64,000 nucleotides of DNA from positions 276,490 through 340,489 of the forward strand of contig JAVZEV010000001.1 of assembly GCA_038873195.1 (NCBI GenBank). Direction: 5' to 3'. The stretch is from Candidatus Bathyarchaeia archaeon (GTDB lineage: Archaea; Thermoproteota; Bathyarchaeia; Bathyarchaeales; Bathycorpusculaceae). The translations under genes were made by a program, and so were the position numbers. This document shows, piece after piece, positions 24,274 through 33,124 of the stretch (positions are counted from its first letter, which is position 1; each line of letters starts with the position of its first letter). Below the pieces are notes generated by a model that was not told the DNA's origin, did no database searches, and saw only the letters and a program-made list of their open reading frames with translations.

Positions 24274-24327
24274 CTTTTCCGCAGGCTCTGAAAAGTATTA
24301 AAGCGCCCAAACCATTAAGTTTGAGAT

Positions 24328-24876
24328 ATGCGACCTGGAGAAGAGCTTAAGCGCTTCAAAGCTAAGGACGGCCGCGGAGTAGTTTTGAGGACGCCAAAGT
24401 GGGAGGACTTGAATGATTTTCTGGAACTTATAAACTCGCTGGTCGAAGAAGGCGCCGACATTCTTAGGAGTGAAAAGGTTTCGAGGGAAGAGGAGATTGA
24501 TTTTTTGGCGAGAGTTCTCAGCAACTTAGAAAAAGATAAGTTGTTTTACTTGGTTGCCGAGATAGATGGGAAGGTTGTTGCGGTTTCGGAGATAAACAAG
24601 AGAGACGGCTACGAGAAGCATGTGGGCGTGATAGGCATAGCCATTAAGAAAGGTTTCAGAGACGTTGGCATTGGAACTGAAATGATGAAGACGCTAATAG
24701 AGCAAGCTAAAAAAATGGGTTTGAAGGTTTTGACGCTTTCAGCTTTTGCAACTAACAAACGCGCACTCCACGTTTACGAAAAAGTCGGATTTGCCAAAAC
24801 AGGGTTTATTCCCAAAAAGCGTTTTAAAGATGGCAAATATACAGATGAAATAATAATGACTAAACTGCTGGAGTGA
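24328..24876 (+). CDS. GNAT family N-acetyltransferase
   Basis: The 182-residue protein fits the RimJ/RimL or spermidine-type GNAT layout: LVAEIDGKVVAVSEINKRD, VGVIGIAIKKGFRDVGIGTEMM (the acetyl-CoA loop with DVGIGT in place of RGxGxG), then ALHVYEKVGFAKTGFIPKKR, a common ending for ribosomal-protein-type acetyltransferases. Acceptor unknown. The YjbQ-like gene follows after 9 nt and is probably co-transcribed. Its upstream region carries copy C of the duplicated element. Confidence 0.85.
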   Translation: MRPGEELKRFKAKDGRGVVLRTPKWEDLNDFLELINSLVEEGADILRSEKVSREEEIDFLARVLSNLEKDKLFYLVAEIDGKVVAVSEINKRDGYEKHVGVIGIAIKKGFRDVGIGTEMMKTLIEQAKKMGLKVLTLSAFATNKRALHVYEKVGFAKTGFIPKKRFKDGKYTDEIIMTKLLE

Positions 24877-24885
24877 AGTAACGCT

Positions 24886-25302
24886 TTGTCTGGCTTCAAA
24901 GTGTTTAATACAAGTTTTAGTTTCCAAACAAAAGGCGAAATAGAATTTGTAGATTTGACAGATAAAGTGCAGGAAGCGGTTGCCAAGTCAAGCGTAAAGA
25001 ATGGGGTAGTTCACGTTTTTGCGCCTCATGCTACGGGCATATTGGTTTTAACAGAAAACGATTACAGCCTGCTAAATGACATCAAAGCGTTACTTGAGAA
25101 ATTAGTTCCAAAACATGGTGCATACAATCATCCGTCAAACGCCCATGCGCACTTAAGGTCTCTGCTATTGCCGCCTGACAAAACTTTGCCAGTAGTCGAC
25201 GGCAGAGTGGAGTTTGGAACCTGGCAATCGCTACTATTCATCGAAACAGATGTGCATTCCAGAAGAAGGACTGTCATAATTCAAGTTATCGGAGAACAAT
25301 AA
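24886..25302 (+). CDS. YjbQ/UPF0047 family protein
   Basis: The 138-residue protein has the family hallmarks: VVHVFAPHATGILVLTEN, YNHPSNAHAHLRSLLL and GTWQSLLFIETDVHSRRRTV. The conserved histidines and the D/E residues cluster as a probable metal site. Bacterial members have weak thiamine-phosphate synthase activity in rescue assays; the true role is not settled. It starts at TTG 24886, 9 nt after the GNAT gene. About 500 bp without a gene follow. Confidence 0.88.
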   Translation: MSGFKVFNTSFSFQTKGEIEFVDLTDKVQEAVAKSSVKNGVVHVFAPHATGILVLTENDYSLLNDIKALLEKLVPKHGAYNHPSNAHAHLRSLLLPPDKTLPVVDGRVEFGTWQSLLFIETDVHSRRRTVIIQVIGEQ

Positions 25303-25704
25303 GCACATCGACAATAAGAAAACTTTTTTCACTCATGCAAATTCTAGAAATCGTTTGATAATAGCTGTTTCTGTAAAAGTATTACGCTAAACGGTTGCCA
25401 CACTACAGAAGAACATGCTTCGAATTCTCGCTTGTTTTGGAGTATATTAGATTTAGGTTTTTGTTTAAATTTTCAACATTCTTCAGTTAACAGTACACTA
25501 TTTTTTTAAATTTATGCGATAATTTGCATATATTCGCTGATGTTTCGCAACCTAAAACTCCGCAGAATTACCAATCGCTTGGGTGTAGTTATTTTAGAAA
25601 ACAGGGAAGAATCAGTATTGTTTCCTTTAGACTTTGTTTCTTCTAAAGTGTTTTTCACGCATATATGATGATGTATTGAGTGTTCTGCTTTGCGTTTCTA
25701 TGTA

Positions 25705-25738
25705 TTTATAAGCTTCGTTCCTGTTCGTTCGGGACGAA
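25705..25738 (+). promoter_or_regulatory. Promoter with overlapping inverted-repeat operator of the feo operon
   Basis: A TATA box (TTTATAAG, 25705-25712) is followed directly by TTCGTTCC (25714-25721) and GGGACGAA (25731-25738), an inverted repeat matching at 7 of 8 bases. TTCGTTC also repeats directly with a 10-nt step. The position, between TATA and the expected start, suits a repressor site for the DtxR-type product of the next gene. The rest of 25303-25704 shows only A/T-rich sequence and no gene. Confidence 0.5.
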
Positions 25739-25766
25739 AGGTTTATTCGCGTGTCCACGTTAAAAG

Positions 25767-25782
25767 TTACGAGAGCTCGTAA
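25767..25782. promoter_or_regulatory. Second palindrome before the DtxR-like gene
   Basis: TTACGAG and CTCGTAA are perfect inverted arms around AG and end 16 nt before ATG 25799. It is a candidate second operator or a leader hairpin for the iron-transport operon. Confidence 0.4.
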
Positions 25783-25798
25783 ATTCAAGTGATAATCA

Positions 25799-26467
25799 AT
25801 GACAACGGAACTTTCCTATGACGCAGAAGAGTATGTAGAAGCAATCTATAAACTCCAGAAACGGAGCGGAGTTGCCAAAACAAAAGAGTTAGCCGCGGAA
25901 CTGGATGTTGTGCCCGGCTCAATAACAAACACAATCGAACATTTAGAGAAACACGACCTTGTGGAACATGAACCATACAGAGGTGTCAAACTAACAGCGA
26001 AAGGCGAGGCGTTGGCTCTACACATTATACGGAGACATAGACTTGCGGAAAGATTACTCACTGACATATTAAATGCTGACTGGAGCGACGTCCACGAAAA
26101 CGCTTGCAAACTCGAGCATGCCCTAACAGAAGAAGTAATCGCACTTTTAGAAAAGAAGCTTGAATACCCCGCGGTTTGCCCTCATGGAAATCCCATTCCC
26201 AGTGAACATGGCGAAATAGAAGAACAAGAATGTTATCCACTAACGGAAATGAGGCTAAACGAAATCTGCAAAGTTGTAAAAATCCCAGACGAGAACCGCG
26301 AAAAATTACAGCTCTTGGCAAGTAAAGGAATAAAACCCAACGCAACAATCCATATTGCCAAGCAAAAAGGTGCTCGACTCATTCTCTGCGTAGACGGAAA
26401 AGAACGCAGTCTGAGCTGCAGCGATGCTTCTAGCGTTTGGGTCAAACCAATGGAGGCGAAAAAATAA
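25799..26467 (+). CDS. DtxR/MntR family metal-dependent transcriptional regulator
   Basis: The 222-residue protein has the three DtxR parts: a winged helix (about 6-65: YVEAIYKLQKRSGVAKTKELAAELDVVPGSI), a metal-binding dimerisation domain (about 68-140, with HIIRRHRLAERLL, E and H ligands, ending CPHGNPIP) and a C-terminal SH3/FeoA-like domain (about 150-218). Such proteins repress iron or manganese uptake genes when metal is bound. It overlaps feoA by one base and probably represses its own operon through the inverted repeats upstream. Confidence 0.93.
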   Translation: MTTELSYDAEEYVEAIYKLQKRSGVAKTKELAAELDVVPGSITNTIEHLEKHDLVEHEPYRGVKLTAKGEALALHIIRRHRLAERLLTDILNADWSDVHENACKLEHALTEEVIALLEKKLEYPAVCPHGNPIPSEHGEIEEQECYPLTEMRLNEICKVVKIPDENREKLQLLASKGIKPNATIHIAKQKGARLILCVDGKERSLSCSDASSVWVKPMEAKK

Positions 26468-26772
26468 TGCGTTTCAGACACAGAAGAGCGGTTGCAAAGC
26501 CGCAGGTTGCGACAGACAGCAAAGAAATGGTTTCTCTAACGTGCCTTGAAGAAGGAAAAAGCGGAGTAATAGCTTACACTCATGGAGGTTGCGGGCTCGT
26601 TAGAAGACTTGCTGAAATGGGTCTGACACCGGGAGTCGAAGTCAAACTACTCAGAAAATGCCCTTTCCGTGGACCATTAGAAATCGAAGTTAGAGGCACT
26701 GCACTTGCGCTTGGCTATGGCGTCGCTTCAAAAGTTTTTGTCAAACCCTCAAGGACTGAAGCTAATGGGTAA
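26467..26772 (+). CDS. feoA: Ferrous iron transport protein A
   Basis: The 101-residue protein starts at ATG 26467, sharing the A of the regulator's TAA. After about 25 basic residues, the FeoA SH3-like domain is clear: GGCGLVRRLAEMGLTPGVEVKLLR, then GPLEIEVRGTALALGYGVASKVFV. FeoA is a small cytoplasmic partner needed for FeoB activity. It overlaps feoB by 8 nt. Confidence 0.93.
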   Translation: MRFRHRRAVAKPQVATDSKEMVSLTCLEEGKSGVIAYTHGGCGLVRRLAEMGLTPGVEVKLLRKCPFRGPLEIEVRGTALALGYGVASKVFVKPSRTEANG

Positions 26773-28708
26773 ACAATTACGCATAGCGTTGGCTGGAAAC
26801 GCGAACGTTGGAAAAAGCGTAATCTTCAACCAACTCACGGGCTTAAACCAGATAGTGGGGAATTGGCCTGGAAAAACGGTAGAAAGAGCAGAGGGAACAC
26901 TGCATTTTGAAGGCTACACAATACGCATTATTGATTTGCCAGGCATTTATTCGCTTTCGACTTTTTCTATGGAAGAAATTGTCTCGAGAGATTACATAGC
27001 CACTGAAAAACCAGACGTTATAGTAAATGTTGTTGACGCTTCAATGCTTGAGCGTAATTTGTATTTTACGCTTCAACTTTTAGAGCTTGACCCGCCTATT
27101 ATATTGAATTTGAACCAAGTTGATTTTGCAGCAAAAAAAGGCATAAAAATTGACGCAGAAAAACTTTCATCAGCTCTAGGCGTGCCCGTCACCCAAACGG
27201 TTGCAATAACCGGTGCGGGCATAAACGAGCTTCTTTCGACAGTCATAGCGGTTGCAACCGGAGAAGAACAGTTCAAACCATTAAGAGTCACTTACGGAAA
27301 AGAAATCGAGAAACGCGTACAAACAATCGAAAAACTTGTCAGCACAAAGCTTCCACAAATCTGTGCAGTTTACCCGGCAAGATGGATTGCAATTAAGCTC
27401 CTAGAGAGAGACGAAGACGTTAGTGGAAAAATAAGAAATTACGAAAATGGCAAAGAAGTTCTTGAATACGCAGAAAAGTTAGCTGGTGAATTGGAAAAAA
27501 TTCACGGTGAACCCTCTCCAGTCATCATAGCATCTGAAAGATACAGTCTTGCAACAAAAATAGCAAAAGCAGTAACAACCGTTGAAACTCCTCCAAAAAT
27601 AAGTTTAGAGCAAAAAATAGACGCTTTAACCACACACAAGATTCTGGGATATCCCATTCTGGCGGGTATTTTAGCGGCTATTTTCGCGCTAATTTTTATT
27701 GGCGGAAACTTTGTGTCCGCAGGTTTTGACTACACTTTTGGCATTTTAACTAGCCAAACTGCAAATGTGTTGTCGCAGTTTCTGCCCGAGATTGCTGTTG
27801 ACCTAATCAACAAGGGAGTGTTGTCTGGAGTGTTTGCTGGAATTTCCGTAGCCTTACCATACATTGTACCTTTCTACATACTCCTTGCACTTTTAGAAGA
27901 CAGCGGCTACTTACCACGTGCAGCCTTCCTCATGGACAATTTCATGCACAAAATAGGCTTGCACGGAAAAGCCTTCATACCCTTAATGCTCGGCTACGGA
28001 TGCAACGTTCCAGCATGCATAGGCTGCAGAATCATGGAAACACAACGTGAACGGCTCCTATCAGCATTTGTAGTCGTTCTGATTCCATGCGCAGCCAGAA
28101 CCGTAGTAATTCTCGGGCTCGTTGGAAGGTTTGTTGGGTTGCATGCAGCTTTAGGCTTATACATTTTTGATTTAGTTCTTGTTTTTGCCCTAGGAAGAAT
28201 AGCCTTCAAGGTTTTGCCAGGCGAACCAGTTGGCTTAATCATGGAGATGCCGCCTTACAAAAGGCCGTCTATCAAGAACATTTTAGTGAAAACCTGGAGC
28301 AGAACACGCGACTTCGTTTTCATTGCATTCCCAATAATAATAGCTGGAAGCCTAGCAATAGTAGCTTTAGACGCAACCGGATTCACAAATTACATCGTTA
28401 ACGGCGCAAGTCCACTCATAAGTGGCTGGCTTGGGCTTCCAGTATTAGCTGGCATTCCGTTAATCTTTGGAATTCTACGCAAAGAGTTAACGCTTATCTT
28501 GCTTGCAGAGCTTATTCCGCTGCAATCCTTGACGGCTGTTCAAATGATTGTTTTTGCTTTAGTTACGATGATTTACATTCCATGTCTCGCAACAATTGCC
28601 GCGTTAAAGCGGGAGTTTGGGTGGAGAAAAGCCTTGACAATAACGCTGATTGACGTTGGGCTTGCTCTTTTTCTGGGCGGAATAGCCTACAGAATTCTAT
28701 CCATCTAG
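26765..28708 (+). CDS. feoB: Ferrous iron transport protein B (GTPase permease)
   Basis: The 647-residue protein from ATG 26765 has an N-terminal G domain with G1 GNANVGKS (11-18), G3 DLPG (57-60) and an NQVD G4, then a GDI-like helical spacer (about 165-280) and a polytopic membrane part with two Gate domains and the FeoB cytoplasmic helix. GYGCNVPACIGCRIM carries the conserved cysteines of the pore. It imports Fe(II) across the membrane. An in-frame upstream ATG (26705) would overlap feoA by 68 nt and is unlikely. Confidence 0.95.
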   Translation: MGKQLRIALAGNANVGKSVIFNQLTGLNQIVGNWPGKTVERAEGTLHFEGYTIRIIDLPGIYSLSTFSMEEIVSRDYIATEKPDVIVNVVDASMLERNLYFTLQLLELDPPIILNLNQVDFAAKKGIKIDAEKLSSALGVPVTQTVAITGAGINELLSTVIAVATGEEQFKPLRVTYGKEIEKRVQTIEKLVSTKLPQICAVYPARWIAIKLLERDEDVSGKIRNYENGKEVLEYAEKLAGELEKIHGEPSPVIIASERYSLATKIAKAVTTVETPPKISLEQKIDALTTHKILGYPILAGILAAIFALIFIGGNFVSAGFDYTFGILTSQTANVLSQFLPEIAVDLINKGVLSGVFAGISVALPYIVPFYILLALLEDSGYLPRAAFLMDNFMHKIGLHGKAFIPLMLGYGCNVPACIGCRIMETQRERLLSAFVVVLIPCAARTVVILGLVGRFVGLHAALGLYIFDLVLVFALGRIAFKVLPGEPVGLIMEMPPYKRPSIKNILVKTWSRTRDFVFIAFPIIIAGSLAIVALDATGFTNYIVNGASPLISGWLGLPVLAGIPLIFGILRKELTLILLAELIPLQSLTAVQMIVFALVTMIYIPCLATIAALKREFGWRKALTITLIDVGLALFLGGIAYRILSI

Positions 28709-28727
28709 GAAAAAGAGGTCATTACTC

Positions 28728-29900
28728 TCATGTGTGTTCTGTCTTTTTGGGAAGCTTAAACGAAAGCAAAAGCGCAGCCACTGCAAACATTGCTAAGAGG
28801 TAAAATGCAGCATCCAAACCATACGAGTCAGCGATGAATCCAGCGATTAACTGTGAAATGGAGCCTATGCCAAAGGAAGTGAAGAAGAACACGCCGTAAA
28901 CTGCTCCTCTCTGGTTTTGTGGAGAAAGAAAACCAGCAAGCGAGTTTAACGCTGGTTGGTGCGCATAAAATGACAAGCCATATAATAGAATGAAAGCAGC
29001 AACTCCCACCACATAAATCGGCACAAAAAGAAGACACAAAAAGCCCGCACACACGCCCAAGGATGTGGCAATCAAAACCTTCTTCGAACCAAACATGTCA
29101 GCGGCTTTACCACCAATCCATTGTCCAGGAACCCCCGCAGCCAAAACCAACGTGAGAGCCACAGACGCCCACGCCTGGTCAACTTGCCGATTCTCATTAA
29201 TGTATGTTGGAAAGTACAGTTCGACACCTTTCATGAAAAGTCCAATTGCCACATTGAAAATCAGCAACAACCAAAGCTCGCGAATTTTCAAAGCGTCAAT
29301 TATTGTTCCGCCATAATTTTTTCCATTGTTAGTTTTCCTGAATTTTTTCGCAAAAAGAAAAGCAAGTAGAATGCACAATATGCCGAAAGTGACGAAAGCC
29401 CATGACCAACCAAAAGTTGAGCCTATAATCCATGCTACTGTGGGAGTTAACACGACGCCTAACGTTCCGCCCACTCCATGCAATCCCATGGATTCGGCGA
29501 CTTTGCCCTTGAAGGCCTTTGAGATAAGCGAGTTTGCAGTGGGGTGGTAAAGGCTAGCCCAAGAAGCCATTAAAATTAGCGCTAAACCGTAAAGATAAAT
29601 GCTTCTAAACGCGCTTGCAGCAAGCATAATGACTGTGGATAGTCCAGAAAAAGCAAGGCACACAGTAATCGTTTTGGTCTCTCCAATCTTGTCACCTAAT
29701 GGTCCACCAACTAAAGCGCCAACACCATACAGAAAAGACGCTGCTGTCGAAACGGCGCCTATAACAGATTTTGTCACGCCCAAGTCAGCCATTATCAAAG
29801 CCAGCAAAGGCGGTGCAATCACAAACAATGAATGGTTCAGTGAATGTGCCGCGCCTAACAGTAAAATATGAAGCTTTTCAGATAGTTTTTGCTGCGACAT
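28728..29900 (-). CDS. Major facilitator superfamily transporter
   Basis: The 390-residue protein shows 12 hydrophobic helices and the MFS loop GGPLGDKIGETK between helices 2 and 3, repeated as IGGKAADMFGSKK in the second half. The opening (LLGAAHSLNHSLFVIAPPLL) resembles the fosmidomycin-resistance group. Substrate unknown. It is convergent with feoB, ending 20 nt away, so a role in iron handling should not be assumed. Confidence 0.87.
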   Translation of the reverse strand: MSQQKLSEKLHILLLGAAHSLNHSLFVIAPPLLALIMADLGVTKSVIGAVSTAASFLYGVGALVGGPLGDKIGETKTITVCLAFSGLSTVIMLAASAFRSIYLYGLALILMASWASLYHPTANSLISKAFKGKVAESMGLHGVGGTLGVVLTPTVAWIIGSTFGWSWAFVTFGILCILLAFLFAKKFRKTNNGKNYGGTIIDALKIRELWLLLIFNVAIGLFMKGVELYFPTYINENRQVDQAWASVALTLVLAAGVPGQWIGGKAADMFGSKKVLIATSLGVCAGFLCLLFVPIYVVGVAAFILLYGLSFYAHQPALNSLAGFLSPQNQRGAVYGVFFFTSFGIGSISQLIAGFIADSYGLDAAFYLLAMFAVAALLLSFKLPKKTEHT

Positions 29901-30013
29901 CTTTTATCCTTTGTTGATAGCTAAAAACTGCACTTTTCTTATAAAGGCTTAATCGTGCACAAACACTTATTGGTATGTAGAAAAAGGGAAGAGTGGCGAG
30001 AGATTGGAGCTTT

Positions 30014-30679
30014 TTATGCTCCGTAAACTGCTTCTAACCCGAGAATGTCGCCCAATCCCAGCGTCCGCTTGTATGTTTCTCCGTAATTTGCATAGCCGTA
30101 CATTGTCAGCCAATAGTCAACATCATTGTATAAGTCGGCTAAACCACACCAATGTCCAAACTCGTGCGTCATAATGTTTTGCACGTCAAATTTGCCAGCT
30201 TCACCAGAAAGGCTCCACGTATAATATGTGTTCATTCTACAGTCAGTTTCAACTATTCTGGAACCACTGGCCCAAATGTATGTGACGGCTATCACGCCTG
30301 CTTGATATGCGCCCCATGAGACAACATTATAGCCGTCTCGTCTTCCAGCGGTTCGGGTTGTTGTGCCTCTATAGCTGAAAACTTGGTAGGCTGTTTCTTT
30401 GTCCCACGTGTAGGCTGAAGCAGTTATGGTGTTAACTACGGCTGTTGTGGAAAAGCCGTACTTGTTGCTGGGGTTTATGTAATAGTTAATGGTTGTGTAC
30501 CAATGGTAACTTAGCAACTTATAATCTGGATTGGTCATGGAGTCATCCGTAGGCGGAATCGCGTAGGTAACGATGACTCTGCCGTAGATTGAGCTTTCAA
30601 AAGCATAGGCTGCAGCAGCAGCCGCAAAAATTGGAAGCAAAGCCACAAGCGCCAGCATTAACGCCTTTAACTTTTTCAT
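30014..30679 (-). CDS. Secreted matrixin-like zinc metalloprotease
   Basis: The 221-residue protein has an N-terminal signal peptide (about 1-27, with a run of alanines before AYAFESS). Its metzincin active site is HEFGHWCGLADLY (about 168-180), matching HExGHxxGxxD with Asp in place of the third His, and LTMYGY supplies the Met-turn. This is the peptidase M10 type in reduced form. It would cleave proteins or peptides outside the cell. GGTGG lies just before ATG 30679. There is no propeptide cysteine switch that I can see. Confidence 0.78.
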   Translation of the reverse strand: MKKLKALMLALVALLPIFAAAAAAYAFESSIYGRVIVTYAIPPTDDSMTNPDYKLLSYHWYTTINYYINPSNKYGFSTTAVVNTITASAYTWDKETAYQVFSYRGTTTRTAGRRDGYNVVSWGAYQAGVIAVTYIWASGSRIVETDCRMNTYYTWSLSGEAGKFDVQNIMTHEFGHWCGLADLYNDVDYWLTMYGYANYGETYKRTLGLGDILGLEAVYGA

Positions 30680-30783
30680 TTAACCACCTTTAAAAGCATC
30701 AAAAGTCTAAAGGAACCAACATATTTATAATTTACTGAATTAGTTATAACCAAAATGTTAACTTCTATTCGGGCGGTTCATGG

Positions 30784-31389
30784 ATGAATGTCGCAGTTAA
30801 AGGATTGTGGAATGTTGTTTTAAGCGGCTATCCAAAAACTGGAAAGACCTTGCTTGCAAGACGCTTGGTTGCTGAGCATAGAAATTTTGCGAGAGTGGGC
30901 GTTGACGAGTTAAGGCAGATGCTTTTTAACGAAGTTCCACCGTGCCGCGACGAATTTCTAGTGTATTCTTTGATTGCTGAAACGCGTGACATGCTTCTTG
31001 AAAAGGGATACAGCGTCATCATTGACTCCACCGCGCCGGATAATGTTACACGTACTTTTCTGCTCGCAACACGAGTTAAAAACGTCAATCGATTAGTTGT
31101 TCTATTCAATGTCGAAAGAGAAATAATAATCGAAAGAAACATTGCCTTATTCGGCGACGCAAGCTCGGTTTTTGCTTGGGATGAACGTTGGGAAACACCA
31201 AAAGGCGGCATTCCCATATTCAAATTCAAAAGCAACAACGCGGAGGAGTTTGAGGCTTATTATGCACGGCTTAAAGAGTTATTAGAGAGCGAAATTCACC
31301 CTTTCAAACCAGAATTTCTACGCCCAACATTGCCACTTAAAAAACTACAGGAAACTTTCAAAACTTTCTTAAGAAAAAAACAGAAATAG
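30784..31389 (+). CDS. P-loop kinase-like protein (AAA_33/zeta-like)
   Basis: The 201-residue protein has Walker A SGYPKTGKT (about 14-22), an early aspartate in GVDELRQMLF and Walker B-like VIIDSTAPDN. A lid with ERNIALFGDASS follows. This pattern is shared with polynucleotide-kinase, zeta-toxin and chloramphenicol-phosphotransferase-like enzymes. The substrate cannot be told from sequence. A TATA box (TTTATAA, about 30723-30730) lies upstream. It is divergent from the protease gene. Confidence 0.7.
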   Translation: MNVAVKGLWNVVLSGYPKTGKTLLARRLVAEHRNFARVGVDELRQMLFNEVPPCRDEFLVYSLIAETRDMLLEKGYSVIIDSTAPDNVTRTFLLATRVKNVNRLVVLFNVEREIIIERNIALFGDASSVFAWDERWETPKGGIPIFKFKSNNAEEFEAYYARLKELLESEIHPFKPEFLRPTLPLKKLQETFKTFLRKKQK

Positions 31390-31402
31390 GCTCGTGCAGT
31401 TT

Positions 31403-31849
31403 TTATATCCATTGCTTCTTAATCCATTCTTCTACTCCAATCGCTTTCATTTCCCGAAGCCTTTCTATCTTCGTCTTATTGAAAACTTTTGAATATGGGC
31501 CTTTTTCTCCCCAGTTTGCTTCGCATGGAAAATCGGAGCATTCAAAACAAAATTCTATTCCCTTCGTAACGCAGCATTTGCGAACTGGACAGCCACTCCA
31601 GCCACTACCACCTTTGCAGTTAAATGCGCATGCGCATTTAGAGAGAATTTCGAGCCCTTTTATTGTTTCTTTAGAACTGCCACCTTCGTGGTCAATCCAT
31701 CCTTCAACTTCAAAATGCGCTCTAACAAGACTTAATAGCTGTTTGGCAGGCATTCTTATAACGTCAGTATACCAATGGCACGTTCGACAGTAATTTCCAC
31801 AATAACCAATTTCATTCCGTCTTGCTTCTTTCAGTTTTGCACTCTCCAT
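31403..31849 (-). CDS. Cysteine-rich DUF3795-like protein
   Basis: From ATG 31849 (GGTGA upstream) the 148-residue protein has many cysteines in pairs: GYCGNYCRTCHWY near the start, CACAFNCKGG, SGWSGCPVRKCC, then FCFECSDFPC and a C-terminal helix (ERLREMKAIGVEEWI). This is the DUF3795 pattern common in anaerobes; metal or Fe-S binding is likely, but no role is established. A longer frame from 31942 adds 31 poorly fitting residues. Confidence 0.72.
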   Translation of the reverse strand: MESAKLKEARRNEIGYCGNYCRTCHWYTDVIRMPAKQLLSLVRAHFEVEGWIDHEGGSSKETIKGLEILSKCACAFNCKGGSGWSGCPVRKCCVTKGIEFCFECSDFPCEANWGEKGPYSKVFNKTKIERLREMKAIGVEEWIKKQWI

Positions 31850-31945
31850 TTTGCAATCACCAATATTGTATAAGTGAGGGCAAATGATTAAGACTCTTTC
31901 GAAAAGAGAAGACAAAGCTTCTAAATAATGTCTGTGCATCATTGA

Positions 31946-32068
31946 ATAAAACTACGTTTCTTTCAGCATCCCGAAAGCGAAATAGTACAGGAAGTAATTC
32001 ATAAAGCAAAAATTCTCGGAAAGCTAATGGCTAATCAGGAAGTCAGCGTTGAAATAGAGCGAGCATAG
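31946..32068 (+). pseudogene. Possible gene remnant
   Basis: A 40-codon frame ends at TAG 32066-32068 and reads like real protein (LRFFQHPESEIVQEVIHKA, then KILGKLMANQEVSVEIERA), but has no start codon or ribosome-binding site and is cut by TGA at its left. It looks like the C-terminal piece of a lost gene. I do not recognise the family. Confidence 0.3.
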
Positions 32069-32126
32069 ACTGCCTTGATGAATGGTTTTCTTAAGTTTTT
32101 TATGTTCTAGCCGACAGATATAATAA

Positions 32127-32381
32127 ATGAGGAAAGATTGTTTGGAAGCCTACATTCTCCTTAATGCGGAGCCTGGCATGATATGGGAAGTCGCAGAAGC
32201 TACGCTTAAAATTGAAGGCGTAAGAAGGGCACATGCGGTAACTGGACAGTTTGACGCTGTAGTCTATGTGGAGTTTCCAAAGATGGAGGATTTGGGTAGA
32301 ATAATCGAGAAAATCCAGCAACTCAGAGGCGTGCGTGGAACCCAGACGCTGATAGCTATTCCGCCAACCATCAGAAAATAG
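32127..32381 (+). CDS. Stand-alone Lrp/AsnC ligand-binding (RAM) domain protein
   Basis: The 84-residue protein consists only of the beta-alpha-beta RAM domain of Lrp/AsnC regulators: EAYILLNAEPGMIWEVAEAT, GVRRAHAVTGQFDAVVYVE, then RIIEKIQQLRGVRGTQTLIAI. The DNA-binding half is absent. Such single-domain proteins bind amino acids and can modulate full-length regulators. The promoter region has AGATATAATAA just before the start. Confidence 0.8.
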   Translation: MRKDCLEAYILLNAEPGMIWEVAEATLKIEGVRRAHAVTGQFDAVVYVEFPKMEDLGRIIEKIQQLRGVRGTQTLIAIPPTIRK

Positions 32382-32593
32382 CCGCAGACACTTCGATTGT
32401 TTCCGTAAGTTATGACTTCGAAGCATATTCGACACCTTAGCCATTCACATTTTAGTGCGCCAAAAAACTTGCCAACACCACCACAATAGTCAACAAACCA
32501 AAATACAATGTCACTAATTATTGTTAATGTGGGCAAAATGAAAATTTTGAAGCTGTCTAAACTGTGTGATGGCGACATTGTTGAAGCAAAGGT

Positions 32594-33124
32594 TTAGTAT
32601 TCTATTCCTTTTCTTGCTTCGAAGCCCTTGTTGTAGGGATGCTTGACCTCACGCATTTCCGTCACTAAATCAGCCAGTTCAATTAGCTCGTTTGGCGCGT
32701 ATCGCCCAGTTAAAACAAGCTCAACATGTTTCGGCTTAGCCTTTATCAATGCAACAACTCTTTCAGTTTTAATCAGTTTCAAGTTTAAAGCCACGTTAAC
32801 TTCGTCCAGAATTACTATGTCGTATTCGCCGCCTTTAACAATCTTTTCAGCCAAGGCTAAGGCTTCCTCTGCAAACTGCATATCCGCTTCTGCTGGAGGC
32901 TTTTCTGTTACAAATTTTCCTCTGCCGAAAGCTTTCAAAGTTAAGTTTGGAAGTTTATCCACAATGTAAAGCTCGCCGTAGTCGAATCCTCCCTTAATAA
33001 ACTGGATAATGTAAACCTTTAATCCTCTACCTATCGCTCTTAAGGCAAGCCCAAAAGCTGCTGTGCTCTTTCCTTTACCGTTTCCGGTGTAAACTTGAAC
33101 GAGTCCTTTTTCAAGTTTAGGCAT
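32594..33124 (-). CDS. cobO: Cob(I)alamin / corrinoid adenosyltransferase (CobO/BtuR type)
   Basis: The 176-residue protein has the P-loop TGNGKGKSTAAFG (about 13-25), VYIIQFIKGG and DIVILDEVNVALNL, all hallmarks of CobA/BtuR. It transfers the adenosyl group of ATP to cob(I)alamin, making the coenzyme B12 that methylmalonyl-CoA mutase needs. It overlaps meaB by 8 nt and is the last gene of a mutase operon, which supports the role. Confidence 0.92.
   Translation of the reverse strand: MPKLEKGLVQVYTGNGKGKSTAAFGLALRAIGRGLKVYIIQFIKGGFDYGELYIVDKLPNLTLKAFGRGKFVTEKPPAEADMQFAEEALALAEKIVKGGEYDIVILDEVNVALNLKLIKTERVVALIKAKPKHVELVLTGRYAPNELIELADLVTEMREVKHPYNKGFEARKGIEY

Larger units (their letters stand above)
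23246..24327. other. 1.1-kb noncoding region upstream of lonB
   Basis: No convincing reading frame is present on either strand. It contains a GCTCAAATTGAGC palindrome followed by T5 (about 23529-23548, shared with 5207), a GGCG...CGCC hairpin near 23563-23580, a pyrimidine-rich stretch and two copies of the duplicated element (23985-24009 decayed; 24178-24273 full). It must also hold the lonB promoter and, at its right end, a BRE/TATA-like GAAAAGTATTAAAG for the GNAT gene. An unrecognised ncRNA or a decayed gene are both possible. Confidence 0.5.

Noticed and set aside
32508-32597. 29-codon plus-strand frame starting ATG 32508
   Set aside because: No Shine-Dalgarno, overlaps the end of cobO, and no protein-like pattern beyond chance.
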